A stretch of DNA of 64,000 nt, taken from assembly GCA_905221615.1 (NCBI GenBank), contig CAJNDT010000491.1, forward strand, positions 62,001 to 126,000, written 5' to 3'. A program made the position numbers and the translations under genes. The notes under the pieces are model-generated. The model was not told the DNA's origin and searched no databases. It worked only from the letters and a program-made list of their open reading frames with translations. Positions 45,873 through 57,604 of this stretch are shown one piece after another; the stretch's first letter is position 1, and each line of letters starts with the position of its first letter. The DNA comes from Symbiodinium sp. CCMP2592 (lineage: Eukaryota > Sar > Dinophyceae > Suessiales > Symbiodiniaceae).

Positions 45873-46490
45873 GTACAAGGTTTTGCGCGAAGCGATTATC
45901 TGCGGTTTTGCTTCTGGGCCCCTGCACCATAAACCCTCCAACCTAAATAAAGGGGTTGCGAGTTGCGGGCTTACTTGAATTGGGCCCAATCTAGGACCTT
46001 CGAAGACAGACCCGTATTCGTAGACTGTTCAATATATGGGGCCTCACGAACCCGAAATTTTTCTTTTGCTGTTACTAGGAAATCCAAAGAGTCATTCCAG
46101 TTTGGTTCCTGTTCTGATTCTCTGCAAAGGGGATGTAATCATAGCCACCTGAGGCTTAACTTAAACTACATTGGGGAGTCCAGCCAATAACACTTAACCC
46201 CTAGACCCCTAAAAACCCTAAACCGCTAAAACCCTAAACCCCCAAAACCCAAAATCCCTAAATCCCCTAAAAACCCTAAACTCCTAAACATCGCTAGGAG
46301 ACCGGGGTCTCTGGAAGCCTCTGTTGCGGGAAAGACTCATGAGAAGGCCCTTGAGGTTCGGATTCGTCACCTGGGTGGAGGGATCCCTGTCGAGGGCTCT
46401 GTGGGCTGTAGGGCTTATAGGGTTTAGGTTTTGGGTTCAGGGCTTCGGGTTTGAGGTCTTGGGGGCTTCGGGGCAAATATAGGGGGCTTG

Positions 46491-46577
46491 ATCATTAAAA
46501 TTAGGTTCCTTTTTGGGTACCCTGAATATTAGGTGCCGTACTATAATAGGAAAAGGACCATAATTTTGACAACCACC
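46491..46577. mobile_element. palindromic element, family A copy 4
   Basis: AAAATTAGGTTCCTTTTTGG at the left and ACCATAATTTTGACAACCAC at the right, with CTGAATATTAGGTGCCGTAC inside. The left TIR is shortened. Confidence 0.75.
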
Positions 46578-47305
46578 CCATAAGGTGTTCATGCTTGTTT
46601 GCAGGGGTTCAGAGTTTGGGGCCTAAGGTTCGCACATGCTGCTTTTGGGACCGTAGACGGTTTAGGGTCGAGGGGGCGAGTTCAGCGCTTTGAAGAGCGG
46701 CCCATGAGTGTGATATAGAAAGAGGTACCCACCCCGAGATTGAAGCATACGGTGCCGCAGCCTCTGCTTATCTGCACAGCAACCTGCTCGGAGAGCTATA
46801 GGCCCTAAACCCGAAACCCGAAAAATCCAAGAATAGCATCAACCTAACCCCTTAACGCCTGAACTCCCTGTATAAGCCCTAATTAACTCCTAAATCCCCA
46901 AACTCCAAACCATCCAAACACTCCTGGACCCTGAATGTTAATTAAACCCTAAATCCTCGACCTATACCTCTCCGACGGTCCGAACCCCTAGACCCTAAAC
47001 CCAAAGACTCAAAGACCTGCAGAGGCACTGCTGCCGCACCGCCGAGGAAAGCGACGAAGAGGGCCCAGGCTGAAGGCAGCACGACTCCTCTCGTGGGTTT
47101 TAATACACTGGGGCTAAGGCCTTTGGGTTTAGGGTTGAAGGGTTTGAATATGCTGGGGCTTGGGGCTTGGGGTTTTAGTTTTCAATTAAGGGCTTGAATA
47201 TACTGGGGCGTAAGGCATGAGGTTTAAGGGTTTTGGGTCTATATCGGGCCAAATAGACTTATCGGTTTATAGGCTTGATTCCCCCTTAACGTTCACCTGA
47301 GAAAA

Positions 47306-47384
47306 GGGCCTTAATAATGAGAACAGGGTTTGGGGGGCCCGGTGAACTATAACAAGGAACCCCCAAAATAATCATTTAGGCCCC
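47306..47384. mobile_element. family C copy 6
   Basis: AAGGGCCTTAATAATGAGAA, GGGTTTGGGGGGCCCGGTG, and CATTTAGGCCCCTAAT. Confidence 0.75.
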
Positions 47385-47781
47385 TAATTGTACTACCCTT
47401 GTAGTAGCCCTTATAGTAACCCTTATAGAACCCCTGATAAGACCCCTTTAAAGGAACCCCAACTAAACCAGGATGGTATCCTGCACCCCGAAATAGCGTG
47501 CGAGGAGCCGTACCCTTCCCTCAGCCTTGAATGACATGACTTGGGGTTTAGGGTTTAGGGTGCTCATGACTTCCTGAGTCTTTGCTGGTTTGTGCTTTAA
47601 ACCCTTTTGAAAGTTACTTATGAACCGGTTCCCTCTACAAGGGAATACGGTGATTTTTTTTATCCAAAAACACAACCCAGTTTGGGAATATGGAAGCTCA
47701 TAAGCCGCCAAAAAGTGTACACTTTTAGAGTTATAGTGGGTAACATTATCCCCAAAAGTGTAGTGTATCCACTCAGCTACT

Positions 47782-47886
47782 AAGGTTTCCGCAAATGGGG
47801 GACCGTAATACAGGACCCCTAAATAGTATAGCATCCTGATTATAAGGACCCAAATAAGGTACCAAAAATTTTTGGAAACTCCCATA
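47782..47886. mobile_element. palindromic element, family B copy 4
   Basis: AAGGTTTCCGCAAATGGGGG and AATTTTTGGAAACTCCCATA with CCTGATTATAAGGACCC inside. Confidence 0.8.
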
Positions 47887-48125
47887 TGGCTTTGGGGTAG
47901 AGTGTACTGCCAGTAGGACTTATAGCAAGGAACGATGTAAAAAACGTGAGGAAATATTCCGGCTTCTAGATCGTTGAAGCTCTGACGGGCTCAAGGCTCA
48001 AAGTGTGTGGCTTGCGAGCTTGCACGACCGGCAGCCATTCCAAGTCTAGTAGGCCAGCAGCTCACAAACCCCAAACTCCATGCCCCAACCCTTAAACCCA
48101 AATCTCTGTACCGTAAGCGGTAACT

Positions 48126-48180
48126 TTAAAAGGAACCTAGGACTACAAAAAGGGAATAAGGGTACTACTGGGCATCCTAG
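48126..48180. mobile_element. family M copy 3, right arm
   Basis: AAAGGAACCTAGGACTACAA then AAAGGGAATAAGGGTACTAC and GGGCATCCTAG. Confidence 0.55.
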
Positions 48181-48286
48181 AGTTTGCTAGAACCTGAACC
48201 CGGCCCTAGATCCTAAGAGGCACGGCCTTGTCCATCCTCTGGCAAAGTCTGCCTTGGAGCAGAGAGGGACTCGGTGTAGGGTTCAT

Positions 48287-48445
48287 AGGGATTAGGGATT
48301 AGGGTTTAGGGTTTAGGGTTTAGGGATTAGGGTTTAGGGATTAGGGTTTAGGGTTTAGGGTTTAGGGATTAGGGTTTAGGGATTAGGGTTTAGGGTTTAG
48401 GGATTAGGGTTTAGGGTTTAGGGATTAGGGTTTAGGGTTTAGGGA
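48287..48445 (+). repeat. mixed TTTAGGG / ATTAGGG telomere-type tract
   Basis: About 22 uninterrupted 7-mers over 159 bp alternate between TTTAGGG and the variant ATTAGGG in an ordered pattern, the longest telomere-like array in the window. Confidence 0.95.
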
Positions 48446-48578
48446 TCAGGGCTCGGTCTCAGGTTTACGCTGTACACAAGCCGTATCATGGACCAACTGA
48501 CACCTGAACTTTTCGACCACCACGTGCCCCCAGGACCTGATACAATCGAACCGTAGAAGGCACGTGGCTCATGCCAAT

Positions 48579-48657
48579 AGAGGGGCGTATCATCCTATGA
48601 TAATAGCAAGGAGCCCCTCAAAATAGTACTGATTGGTAATTAAATTTAGGCCCTATC
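48579..48657. mobile_element. family C copy 7, degraded
   Basis: GAGGGGCGTATCATCCTATG and CAAGGAGCCCCTCAAAATAG with a TTAAATTTAGGCCCTAT end. Confidence 0.6.
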
Positions 48658-50452
48658 ATTACAATGCTGGATCCGAGCTTCTTAGGGACCTGTCAGCGAG
48701 ATCCTTCTGTTACCTACCCCGACAATCTTCCCACCGCTTGGGGCTTGGGTTTAAGGTTTAGGGTTGCTTGGGGAGACTCGGCGGGCTTGGTATAGGATTG
48801 CTCCACAAACTTGGCAATGTATCTTTGGCTTCGCATTCAGCCTATGCCGATCCTGCAGCACCGCGCAATGCGCTCTGAAGCTCGAACCTCCAACTGCGAA
48901 TCCGCTGATCCTGCAACCCGCCATACCCCAAGCCGATCTAAGCGGTTAGGGTTTAAAGGCATTAGAAGTGCCGTGTGCCAAACTCCGGATGCGGCGATGC
49001 TGCAGCGAATCCGGAGATGAGTTGATGAGCAGCAGAAAAGGGCATACAGCGAACGCCGTGCAGCAAGACATCAGGTAGGCCAAGTGCCCCTTGTTGCCTC
49101 GGCTGGGGTTTAGAGATTGCCACCTGAGCCTTCATTCAACTGAGCTGAAAACAACCTGAGTCCTCTTTTTGCTTCCTTTACACCCATCTAGACCCGAAGC
49201 CCTAACCTGGAAAAAATAAATCATGTCGTTAACTTGACAGAGCTGCAATTCTTCAGGGTCCCTTTAAGAGAAGAAAGGTTCACTCAGGAAACAACAGCCT
49301 CTAGAGCCTCCACCGCCTCCACCACCTTTGGGATTCTTGAAGTCAATCACCCAGCCCCTGAGAATCGGCCCTCAAAGGGATTTGATAAGGTGAAATATGA
49401 AGGCCTTTCTTTATTCGTAGGATCGAGCCGGAAACCTAAGCTAGCAATGTTGGTAATGCTATCTATGATGGGTGACTTGTTGGAGGTTATTCATAGGGTT
49501 TGAGAGAGGTTTTCTTGGTTGAAAACAGAGGCCCTGAGCATTGATAGCGGCTGGGCCTGGGTTGATGCTGGCAAAACTTTATGTACTGGGACAATCTGCA
49601 GAATGCATTCGTGATTCATACCCCTGTATGTACAGCCGCTGATCGATCTCGCGGAGAAGATCCCCTTCAAATCCAGGAAAGGGTTATCTGCAACATCCCG
49701 GCGGGTCCAAACCCTAGACACCCTAAGCTCTAAATGCAATCAGCAAACCCTGAAACCGAAACTCAGATCATCAGATCAGCCCGAACCCTGCAAAATGTAC
49801 CCCCCCAAACCTCAAGCTGAATCCTAGGCCCTGAAATCCAAGAGCATCCCAAGGTCGGTTATAAATCCGCTGGCCCAGGGCAGCCCCACCAAGAGCCCAT
49901 ACCAGGCACCTTTGCAGTATCGCCGGCTTTCTGGCTCTTTGGGCTCAAGGCCTTACGTATTGAAGGGTTAAGGATTGGGGTTTAAGGTTGGTGGCTAAGG
50001 GTTTTAAGGTTTACGCTTTGGGGCTTGGGGTTGCAGTTGAGGGCCACAAAGCCGCCGACAGGAGGCACGAGAAGTAAGGTCGCAGAGTGTGGGCAGCTGC
50101 TACCTCATACATCACGAATGATGCAATGATGTTACTGACAGAAGAAACAAATCTAAATAGTATCATCCATCAGCGCAAGTTTACAAGCGTAGTTAGAAAT
50201 GTGAACCCTGCGTATCGCCAGATTCTTTAAGCACCGGAGCCCTGCAAGTAGACTTCGAAATTTAAACATAGAACCCACATACTCCCGAAGAACCTTCAAT
50301 ATCTAGACTCTCGCGATCGTCCTTCCTGCGACGCCCCCTAATCTTCCAAGTTGACCCCCACAAATCCACCCTGACCCTCCAAATCCGAGACCCAAAACCC
50401 GAAAAAAGTCCTAAACTCCTACTGCCTAGCAGCCCCAGCTTCAAACTCCCAA
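48658..50452. other. non-coding stretch
   Basis: Unique sequence with few telomere-like motifs. A plus-strand frame at 49234-49503 and minus-strand frame at 49491-49739 have normal composition but no domain or splice support. No assignable gene. Confidence 0.4.
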
Positions 50453-50543
50453 AGGGTCCAAAGTACCGATATAGTAGAATATAGGGTTTCTATATTAGGA
50501 ATTACTACTAGGATTGGGGGAAGTACATAGGACCCTTTGGGAC
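50453..50543. mobile_element. palindromic element, family K copy 2
   Basis: AGGGTCCAAAGTACCGATAT and GTACATAGGACCCTTTGGG arms enclose GGGTTTCTATATTAGGAATT. Confidence 0.8.
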
Positions 50544-51137
50544 CTGCAGCTCTATCCCTTCAAGCCGTAACCCTAAACCCTCGATCCGGAAGGCGAAAAA
50601 TGCAGAACCCTTGGCCCAGACACGAAGCTCCAAAGAAGGAGACCAAGAGAGTGGCGCTTTCCACGGAGAGCCCTGGCTGAAGTAGGAGTTTAGCCTTTGT
50701 TTTTGGGTGGGAGGGACGGGTTGGGGGGAGGGGGGCTTGGGCTTCAGGGTTTGAGGGTCTAGGTTTGGAGCGTTATTGCTCTTGCGTTCAGTGTTGCAGA
50801 AGGATGTGGAAGCTGCCTGAGGTGGCAAAACTTCAACTTGTCCAATAAGATCCTCACAAGACTATCCTCAACAGGTCCCCGCCCAAAATTATGATGGTGG
50901 AGCTGATACGAATGCCTGCCCTTCAACAATCCTTGAGCGCTAGGTCTGAAAATATTGGGAGGAGGCGGGTTGTAGAAACCCTAAAACTCAACTCGTTGAA
51001 GCCTATTCCAAAATCCCCAAACACAGAAGCCCTGAACCTCGACGCTCAAGCCCCAAGCGCATTCGCCAGAAGCCAACGCCGAAACCTCTGTAGCCTGCAT
51101 GGCGTCCTTCACCCCGAAACTAGGACCCCAGAAAAGC

Positions 51138-51246
51138 ACATAAGCAAAAATTAGGAGAGGGATATCCCATATAAACCCGCTTAAAAGGAAGCCCAAAAAG
51201 CTTGGGATATCCCGGCAAAATGCTTATGCTTGTGTGCCTTTTGGGG
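51138..51246. mobile_element. palindromic element, family R
   Basis: AGCACATAAGCAAAAATTAG / CAAAATGCTTATGCTTGTGT outer arms and GGGATATCCCATATAAACCC / GCTTGGGATATCCCGG inner blocks. Single copy seen. Confidence 0.65.
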
Positions 51247-52383
51247 TCCCTAGAAACCCCGAAGCAGGGCCTTGCTCTTTGTGGAGGTAATCTGGGATGA
51301 ACGTAGTCACCTTTAGCACAGAAGCCCGATGGAGCTCGAAGGACAAGGGCCGTTCAGACTTCACGGTTCAAAGGTTCGGAGTCAGGTTCAGCGTGTCCAG
51401 GGCTTTAGGGCTTTCGGGTTTTGCAATCTCTCTTTCAGGTCAAAAGACCTCTTCCCGAACTAGGCACGAGACAATTCTGCTCAAAGTCCCCACGACTCGC
51501 TGACAAAATGCCCCAAGCAAACGTCCCAGACCCTATAAAAACTTTAAACCGAAAGCAACCTAGAGAGTGAGGCATTGAACCTTTAGGGTGTCCTAGCCGG
51601 CTGTTTTGCGAAGGTACAAGTAGCTTGAAGGGAACCCTTGGAAGATTCCCCGAAGTAGTGCCGCAAATCCAAATCCCAAAACCTCGAGCCCTTAGTCCTT
51701 AACCCTAACTAAATGCCTAAACCCCAACACCCTAAACCCCTAAAAACCTAAAGCCACAAAACACTACCCCCCAACCCGAAAACATCTTGATCCCGAAACC
51801 CTAAACCCCAAGTCCTCCCTGAAAGCTTTGCCAGTCCATGGTCTGTTGCACGCCAAGGGGCAGTCGACCAAGCGATGCAGCCGGGAACGGCCTGTTTTTT
51901 AGTGCATCTAGGTTCAGGTGGTCAGGTGTTTAGGGGTTTATAGAAATTGTTATATAAGGGTTTGGGTGGAAATAATGTGTTGAAACGTTTCTTTTTTGGG
52001 AAGTGGTGGGTCGGGGGCTGTGGTCTGCAACATCAACAATGACAAGAGGTTTCTACATATTTCTTTCTGGGTTTAGGGTTTAGGCTTCGGGCTGAGGGGT
52101 TTAGGGTTTCGTGCCGTGGGCAGTGCAGGGGTTCAGGTTGCCGGCCGTACTGCAAAACTCTAAACCCCTGAACTGCTAAGACCTTACCCACAGGCCCCAT
52201 AGTAGTTCCTCTTTTAGGAATACCTTATAGCATTTTGAATATGAACCCCCAAAAAGAACCACTTTGGTGCCTACGGGTAACCCTCGAAAGCCCGCTTCAT
52301 GCAAGCGATCATCTCCCGACGCCATTTGCTCTAAGTCAATACCCCCTGGCACGTACCCTCAGGCATGTACCCTCAACACCTGG

Positions 52384-52431
52384 GCAGTTATCAAAATTAT
52401 GGTCCCTTTTTAGAAATTTTGACAACCACCC
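52384..52431. mobile_element. family A copy 5, internally deleted
   Basis: Only the two arms remain: GGCAGTTATCAAAATTATGG and AAATTTTGACAACCACCCA, joined at TCCCTTTTTAG. This shows the family shrinking to its termini. Confidence 0.85.
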
Positions 52432-52957
52432 ACCTGTTCTAGGTACGAAGGCTCCTATGTTGGACCTTAAGTCCATGGGGCCCTCACCAGAATCACAAAG
52501 AGGCAAGGCACCAAAGGCCTGATCCATGGTACCCCCCACAAACCCTGAGCCCAAAACCCCAAAGGCCTGACAAAAGCCTGAAGGCCTGACTCATGCATTC
52601 AAAGCCAAAGGGTTTTTGGGCATATATACTGTGACTATGACATAGGGACGGTTGACTAGACGACTTTTTGATTAGAGTAGGTTTTGGGGAATAATATTAT
52701 GCTATGCGTGAAGTTATTTTGGCTTCTATGCTTGGGTATTCACGGTTATCAGGTCAGGGTGCAGCTTTGGCGAATCAGCCCATGCCCTACACTTTGAAGC
52801 CCTGCAGCATAAACAAGCCTCCCAGAATCCAACGCCATACCCAGGTACCTCCCGTATGCTGAGGGCGATTAATGTTCACCCTCGCACTTCCCCGTTCAAT
52901 ACCCATGCCCCAAATCTCATACCTCGCTCATATCCAATGATACCCTTTTACTACCCT

Positions 52958-53076
52958 AAACCCTAAAACCCTAAAACCCTAAAACCCTAAATCCTAAACC
53001 CTAAACCCTAAACCCTAAAACCCTAAACCCTAAAACCCTAAAACCCTAAACCTAAACCCTAAAACCCTCAACCGCA
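52958..53076 (-). repeat. CCCTAAA / CCCTAAAA tract
   Basis: About 15 units alternate 7-mer CCCTAAA and 8-mer CCCTAAAA. Confidence 0.95.
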
Positions 53077-53174
53077 AACCCGAACTCACATGAGCCATCG
53101 CCTGGCACAAGAAAATCCGGTTGGATCGACCTGGAGAAAGGGGCGCAATGGGCGTCTGGACTCGTCAGGATGAC

Positions 53175-53260
53175 AGTTTAGGGTTTAGGGTTGAGGGTTT
53201 TGGTTTTAGGGTTTAGGGTTCGGTTTTAGGGTTTAGGGTCCAGGGGTTCAGGGTTTAGGG
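53175..53260 (+). repeat. TTTAGGG tract in opposite orientation
   Basis: TTTAGGG with TTTTAGGG variants, 100 bp from the CCCTAAA tract, giving a head-to-head arrangement. Confidence 0.9.
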
Positions 53261-53414
53261 GATCCCAATATCCCCCAATCAGGGCATGGGCCTTAAATTG
53301 TAGGGGCCTTAATATTATGGTTCAAGGTGAGTATATTCTTTAGTTAAGGGGCACTGGGATCACTGGGATTGCAAGCTCCGAGCTCAGGCTCCGAGATTGA
53401 CATGTGGGCATAAC

Positions 53415-53521
53415 TATACTGAACTTAGAACCCTAGCAAAAATTATAGTTTTAGCTGTTTCTTAGGGCTTAGGGATTATAATAACCAAAAATTTCAAAAG
53501 TATTTCTAAGTACGCCTAAGT
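53415..53521. mobile_element. family I copy 2
   Basis: ATACTGAACTTAGAACCCTA, AGTTTTAGCTGTTTCTTAGG and TTTCTAAGTACGCCTAAG. Confidence 0.85.
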
Positions 53522-53638
53522 TAAGATAATTCGTGCTTTTTGGTGCTTTGGGGCTCAAGCTTGCACGTGCCCCAATATCCCGCGAAGGCTGCCCTTCTTC
53601 CTCTTCTTCATTTAAAGAAGGAATCCCCGAAAACAAAC

Positions 53639-53761
53639 GGTATACACTAGAAGCTGCCCCCACCTTGTAATAGTGACTATAAAGACTATAAGGATTATAT
53701 TAGGGCCCTATTATATTCTTATTATACCACTATTACAGGGTGGGGCCCCTTCTAAGGTATA
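53639..53761. mobile_element. palindromic element, family L copy 2 (complete)
   Basis: GGTATACACTAGAAGCTGCC at the left and GGTGGGGCCCCTTCTAAGGT-like sequence at the right, ending GTATAC. CCTTGTAATAGTGACTATAA and TTATACCACTATTACAGGG are the inner arms. Confidence 0.85.
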
Positions 53762-55062
53762 CATTGTGTGCGGCCCCGCCTCACTAATAGTGGGCAGAAA
53801 CAGAAGCACAAGATGAAGCACCAGGGAAATGCTGAAATGTTGACTCGTTTTTGATCATGCTCGCATGAATGGAAAACGCATGACTGAGACAACAAGTAAA
53901 CTGCCACCCCATGAGTTGCAAACACAGTCACACCCCTGTTGTTTTCTCGGATTCGATCTTGAGCAAACATCAGGAGCTGCAACGCCTCTGCGCGACTAGG
54001 GGGGGCGAGGCGGGGGGGGCTGGGGGTGCTGGGGGGGGGCTGAGGGGGCTGGGCTGGAAAGCTGAACGGACGTGTTTGTATGTTTGTGCTTTTTCTTGTG
54101 CTTTTCTTGTGCTCGAAACGACCCGGCTGTTGTGCTTTTCTTGTGCTCGACGCGGTCCGATTGTGCTTCTTTTTTTGTGCTTTTCTTGCGCTCCAAAAAA
54201 CAAACGTGTTTGTATGCTTGTGCTTTGCTCTTGTGCTTTTCTTGTGCTCGAAACGATCCGGCTGTTGTGCTTTTCTTGTGCTTTGCCTGTACTCTTTCTG
54301 CAATCTACGCAGGCTTGGCTTCACGCCTCCGAAAACGTGTTTGCACGTTTGTGTTTTTTTTTGTGCTTCTCTTGTGCTCGAAACGATCCGATTGTGCTTT
54401 TTTGTTTGCGCTTTTCTTGTGCTCCAAAAACCAAACGTGTTTTTATGTTTGTGTTTTTTTTGTGCTTTTCTTGTGCTCGAAACGACCCGGCTGTTGTGCT
54501 TTTCTTGTGCTCGACGCGGTCCGATTGTGCTTTTTTTTGTGCTTTTCTTGTGCTCCAAAAACCAAACGTGTTTGTATGTTTGTGCTTTTTTTTTTGTGCT
54601 CCATGATTTGAAAACACATTGGCGCGCGGCAGTTCTGGTGCAAAATTGTCTCTGTCTGTTGTGCTTTTCTTGTGCTCGACGCGGTCCGATTGTGCTTTTT
54701 TTGTTTGGTGCTTTTCTGGTGCTAGTTTTGCTCTGTCTCTCTGGCGGCCGGGCCAGTCCAGTCCCCGCGTCCAGGCCGTCTGAAAGAAGGTCTCTTGGCC
54801 CAGGTTGCGATGGTAACGAAACCGTGGTTCCAAACCTCTGCGCTGGTAAGTTGCAGATAGCTCCTCCCAACCTCTTCGCCGGTCCGACCCCATCTCACAG
54901 CCCTAATCGCCAAACTATGCCAAACATATTTGGATTCAAAACACTGCCTGGCCCTGAAAAACCGAATGAGATCAGATTTCCTTGTGCTACTTTTGGCCTG
55001 TCTGTTTGATAATAAACCTATTGTTGAACTATTAGTGGGCCGGGGCCCCATCTAAGGTATAC
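53757..55062. mobile_element. 1.3 kb family L-type element with internal tandem array
   Basis: The left end GTATACATTGTGTGCGGCCC then GCCTCACTAATAGTG is inverted relative to the right end CTATTAGTGGGCCGGGG then CCCCATCTAAGGTATAC. Between the ends lies a tandem array (about 54070-54720) and about 340 bp of unique sequence. Open frames of up to 372 codons on the minus strand and 309 codons on the plus strand run through the array. They are Lys/Gln-rich or Cys/Leu-rich and look compositional. Confidence 0.65.
54070..54720. repeat. tandem array built on TTGTGCTTTTCTTGTGCTCG
   Basis: A roughly 140-150 bp higher-order unit (AACGTGTTTGTATGTTTGTG, then CTCGAAACGACCCGGCTGTT, then CTCGACGCGGTCCGATTGTG) recurs about four times. 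Each unit is itself built from a short TTGTGCTTTTCTTGTGCTC motif. Confidence 0.85.
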
Positions 55063-57501
55063 AGGTATGGGTTGACTTCATGGCCTAGGCGCTTGGAGAG
55101 ACGCGGGAGCAAGGGCAAGGACTCTACCCTAGCCCTCCAGCGGCCTTGGGTGAACCTGTGGGCTTAGTGTTGAGGGTTATGGCTAAAGTTCTCTTGATAG
55201 GGGTCTAATTATAACAGAATAGAGAGGCGTAATTCTATAGTACAGTACATGATGGGGTCGCCTTACTATGGAAACTTGACTAAAGTTCGCTAGCAAGAGC
55301 CCACAAGGGCATTGGGCCTCGAAACACAGAACCTACAACTCCTAGACCTTGACCGGCAGCGTGGGGCCCAACCCCGAAACCCGAAAGGTTTCATAGGGCT
55401 AAACCTTGAACCTTAAATCCAACCCTTCGTCCCCAAAACCCTGAACCCTTCGAACCCTGAAGCGAATGCCTCGCCAAACCAATCCAAATCGGCTGCAATC
55501 CGTCACGGCCTGATTGCTACGAGGTGGGCTTGGGATGTAAGGTTCAGGATTTAACGGGGTCCCCGAAATTGAAATACCGTTTTTGGGGGGATCGTAAGCT
55601 GTGTTGAAGGCCCTGGGGTTTGGAGTTTAACGTTTGGGAGCTTGGTCTGCAAACTTCACTCTTGCAACCTTTGTGTGGCTTCTTGACTCGGGTCTATATA
55701 GGTTTGTGCACAGCGGATGCAGTTCAGAAGATGTTGCAAGGCTTTGCTTCAGGGTCTATGGTGGAATGTCATGGTGCTCGCAGTGTTTGAAGGTGACCCG
55801 AAACATATCTTGGCAGCCTTCTACCACCTATCCGAAACACCTGCGAAACCATTAACCCGAAAGCCCCAAATCACAAAACAACCTTTGGCACTGAGCACGA
55901 AACTCCTCACGTGCAAGCTTCCAACCTTTAATCCCCATATCCTGAAGCCTGAAATCCGAATCCTTTAAATCCTGAGGCTTGGCTGCGAACTGCTACAGAA
56001 CCCTGCAGATCAGCTTTTGCAAACTGGCTTGCGTGTCAAGAACCCCCACACAGAACCCCCCCCCCACAGGAAACCAGAAGAGAACAGAAGGTTCAGGGCA
56101 CACGAGATGGGGGTTCAGGGGCCTGGACAGCTAGGAGTAGGCTTGTGGGGGGCCGGGGCGGGTCTATGTAAAAGTATGCTTGTTCGGGGACCTTTATATA
56201 AAACGTTTGGGCCAGCGCTACTGCAATCAGCCCTCTTCCAGTTCTGAAACCCCAAATTAGGACCAAAAAGCCGAAAACCATAAAACTCTGAAACTCTAAC
56301 TGAACTTCTCAACACGAAACCCCAAAACCGTCAACACTAAACTAACGCTCACACCCTTTAAAGCCCCTTAAGCCCTGCAAAACCTGTAAATCCCTAGACC
56401 GCCCAAAATCAAAACCATGAACCCTAAACCCTAAACCCTAAACCGTGAACCCGAAGATGAGCGCCCAGAGTCCCCACTCCCTGCTGGGGGCTGGTCGGCG
56501 TGAGGGTCCATGGCCTGCTCAGGGCTTCGGTTTAGGGTTTAAGGTTGGGGGTTGCGCTTTAGGGTTTGGGGTTTAGTGTTTGGGGTTTAAGGTTTAGGGT
56601 TTGGGGTTTAAGGTTTAGGGTTTGGGGTTCAAGGTTTAAGGGAAAGGTTTGGGGTTTTTGGCTGAAAGTTTTGCGTCTAGGGACTTAATAGTGGAGGCCA
56701 GAACTCCTGTAAATCTGGACATACATGTTATTGCTGTACATCCTTGAACACACACACACACACACACACACATATGCACGAAATAAAGATATAACTATAC
56801 ATACTTTGTGTGACTGTCTCTGTACCCCTATCTATCACTCTATGTATCTATCGATCTATGTGCATGTATGCATTCAGATAGAACTACATTCACGTACATA
56901 TCAGTGGGATATACATACCTAAATGTGACGTTCTCTGGCTTCAAGAGTTCTAGCATGCTTGAACTCAACTCCAGGCTCCGAGACTGGAAACCGGAGTAAC
57001 TCAATGCTCCGGCACTTAAAGACTCGTCTGGAACTGATGCGTAGGTGTATACATATATATATATATATGTATATACATCTGTATGTTCATACCAAGATAC
57101 ATAAGTATGTACGTCTGTATGTATGTGGAACCCGAAAACAAAATCCACCTTCCAACAAAAACACGCATCCAAGCACATCATGGATCAGGGCACCAGCTAT
57201 CCATCTCTTCAGCCCTTCTCCAGCATGGAAATGAGCCCATGGGAGGATGCGGTGCTTTCAAAAAGGTTTATGGGTTTAGAGTTTAGTTTAGTGCTGCATG
57301 GTGTTCCATGTTTGTTGAAGGTAGGATCCTTTTCTTTCTCGGAGAAATCTCTTTCGTGTCCAACTCGAACTCACTACCCACCTACATCGGGCGTGAGGTT
57401 GAGGAGTGACAGCTCGGGTTTGAGGCAACTTGACAAGCCGCGACTGCACCCTAAAAGCCATGAGTACTGAGGACCCGTACCATCAAACTGCTCGAACTAC
57501 T
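55063..57501. other. non-coding stretch with simple repeats
   Basis: Unique sequence with TTTAGGG/CCCTAAA motifs (dense at 56415-56445 and 56530-56650). A (CA)n run lies at 56749-56773 and an (AT)n run near 57049-57068. No gene is supported. Confidence 0.5.
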
Positions 57502-57604
57502 GTTGATGATATATAGATCCTGCATTACCTTACGGACCCTAAACGATGGGAATAATGGTATCTTCGATCCTTGTTATGGGTAATGCAGGATTTATATCAT
57601 CAAC
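57502..57604. mobile_element. palindromic element, family J copy 2
   Basis: GTTGATGATATATAGATCCT and AGGATTTATATCATCAAC arms. The inner half differs from copy 1 while the arms are conserved. Confidence 0.85.

Noticed and set aside
48287-48445. True chromosome end
   Set aside because: The tract is only 159 bp, contains an ordered variant and is followed by more than 15 kb of ordinary sequence, so it is interstitial.
53752-54870. 372-codon Lys/Gln/Ser-rich minus-strand frame (repeated EHKKST-like) and the Cys/Leu-rich plus-strand frames over the same DNA
   Set aside because: They follow the tandem array and are open in several frames at once, as expected for a repeat whose unit lacks stops. 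There is no codon or domain support.
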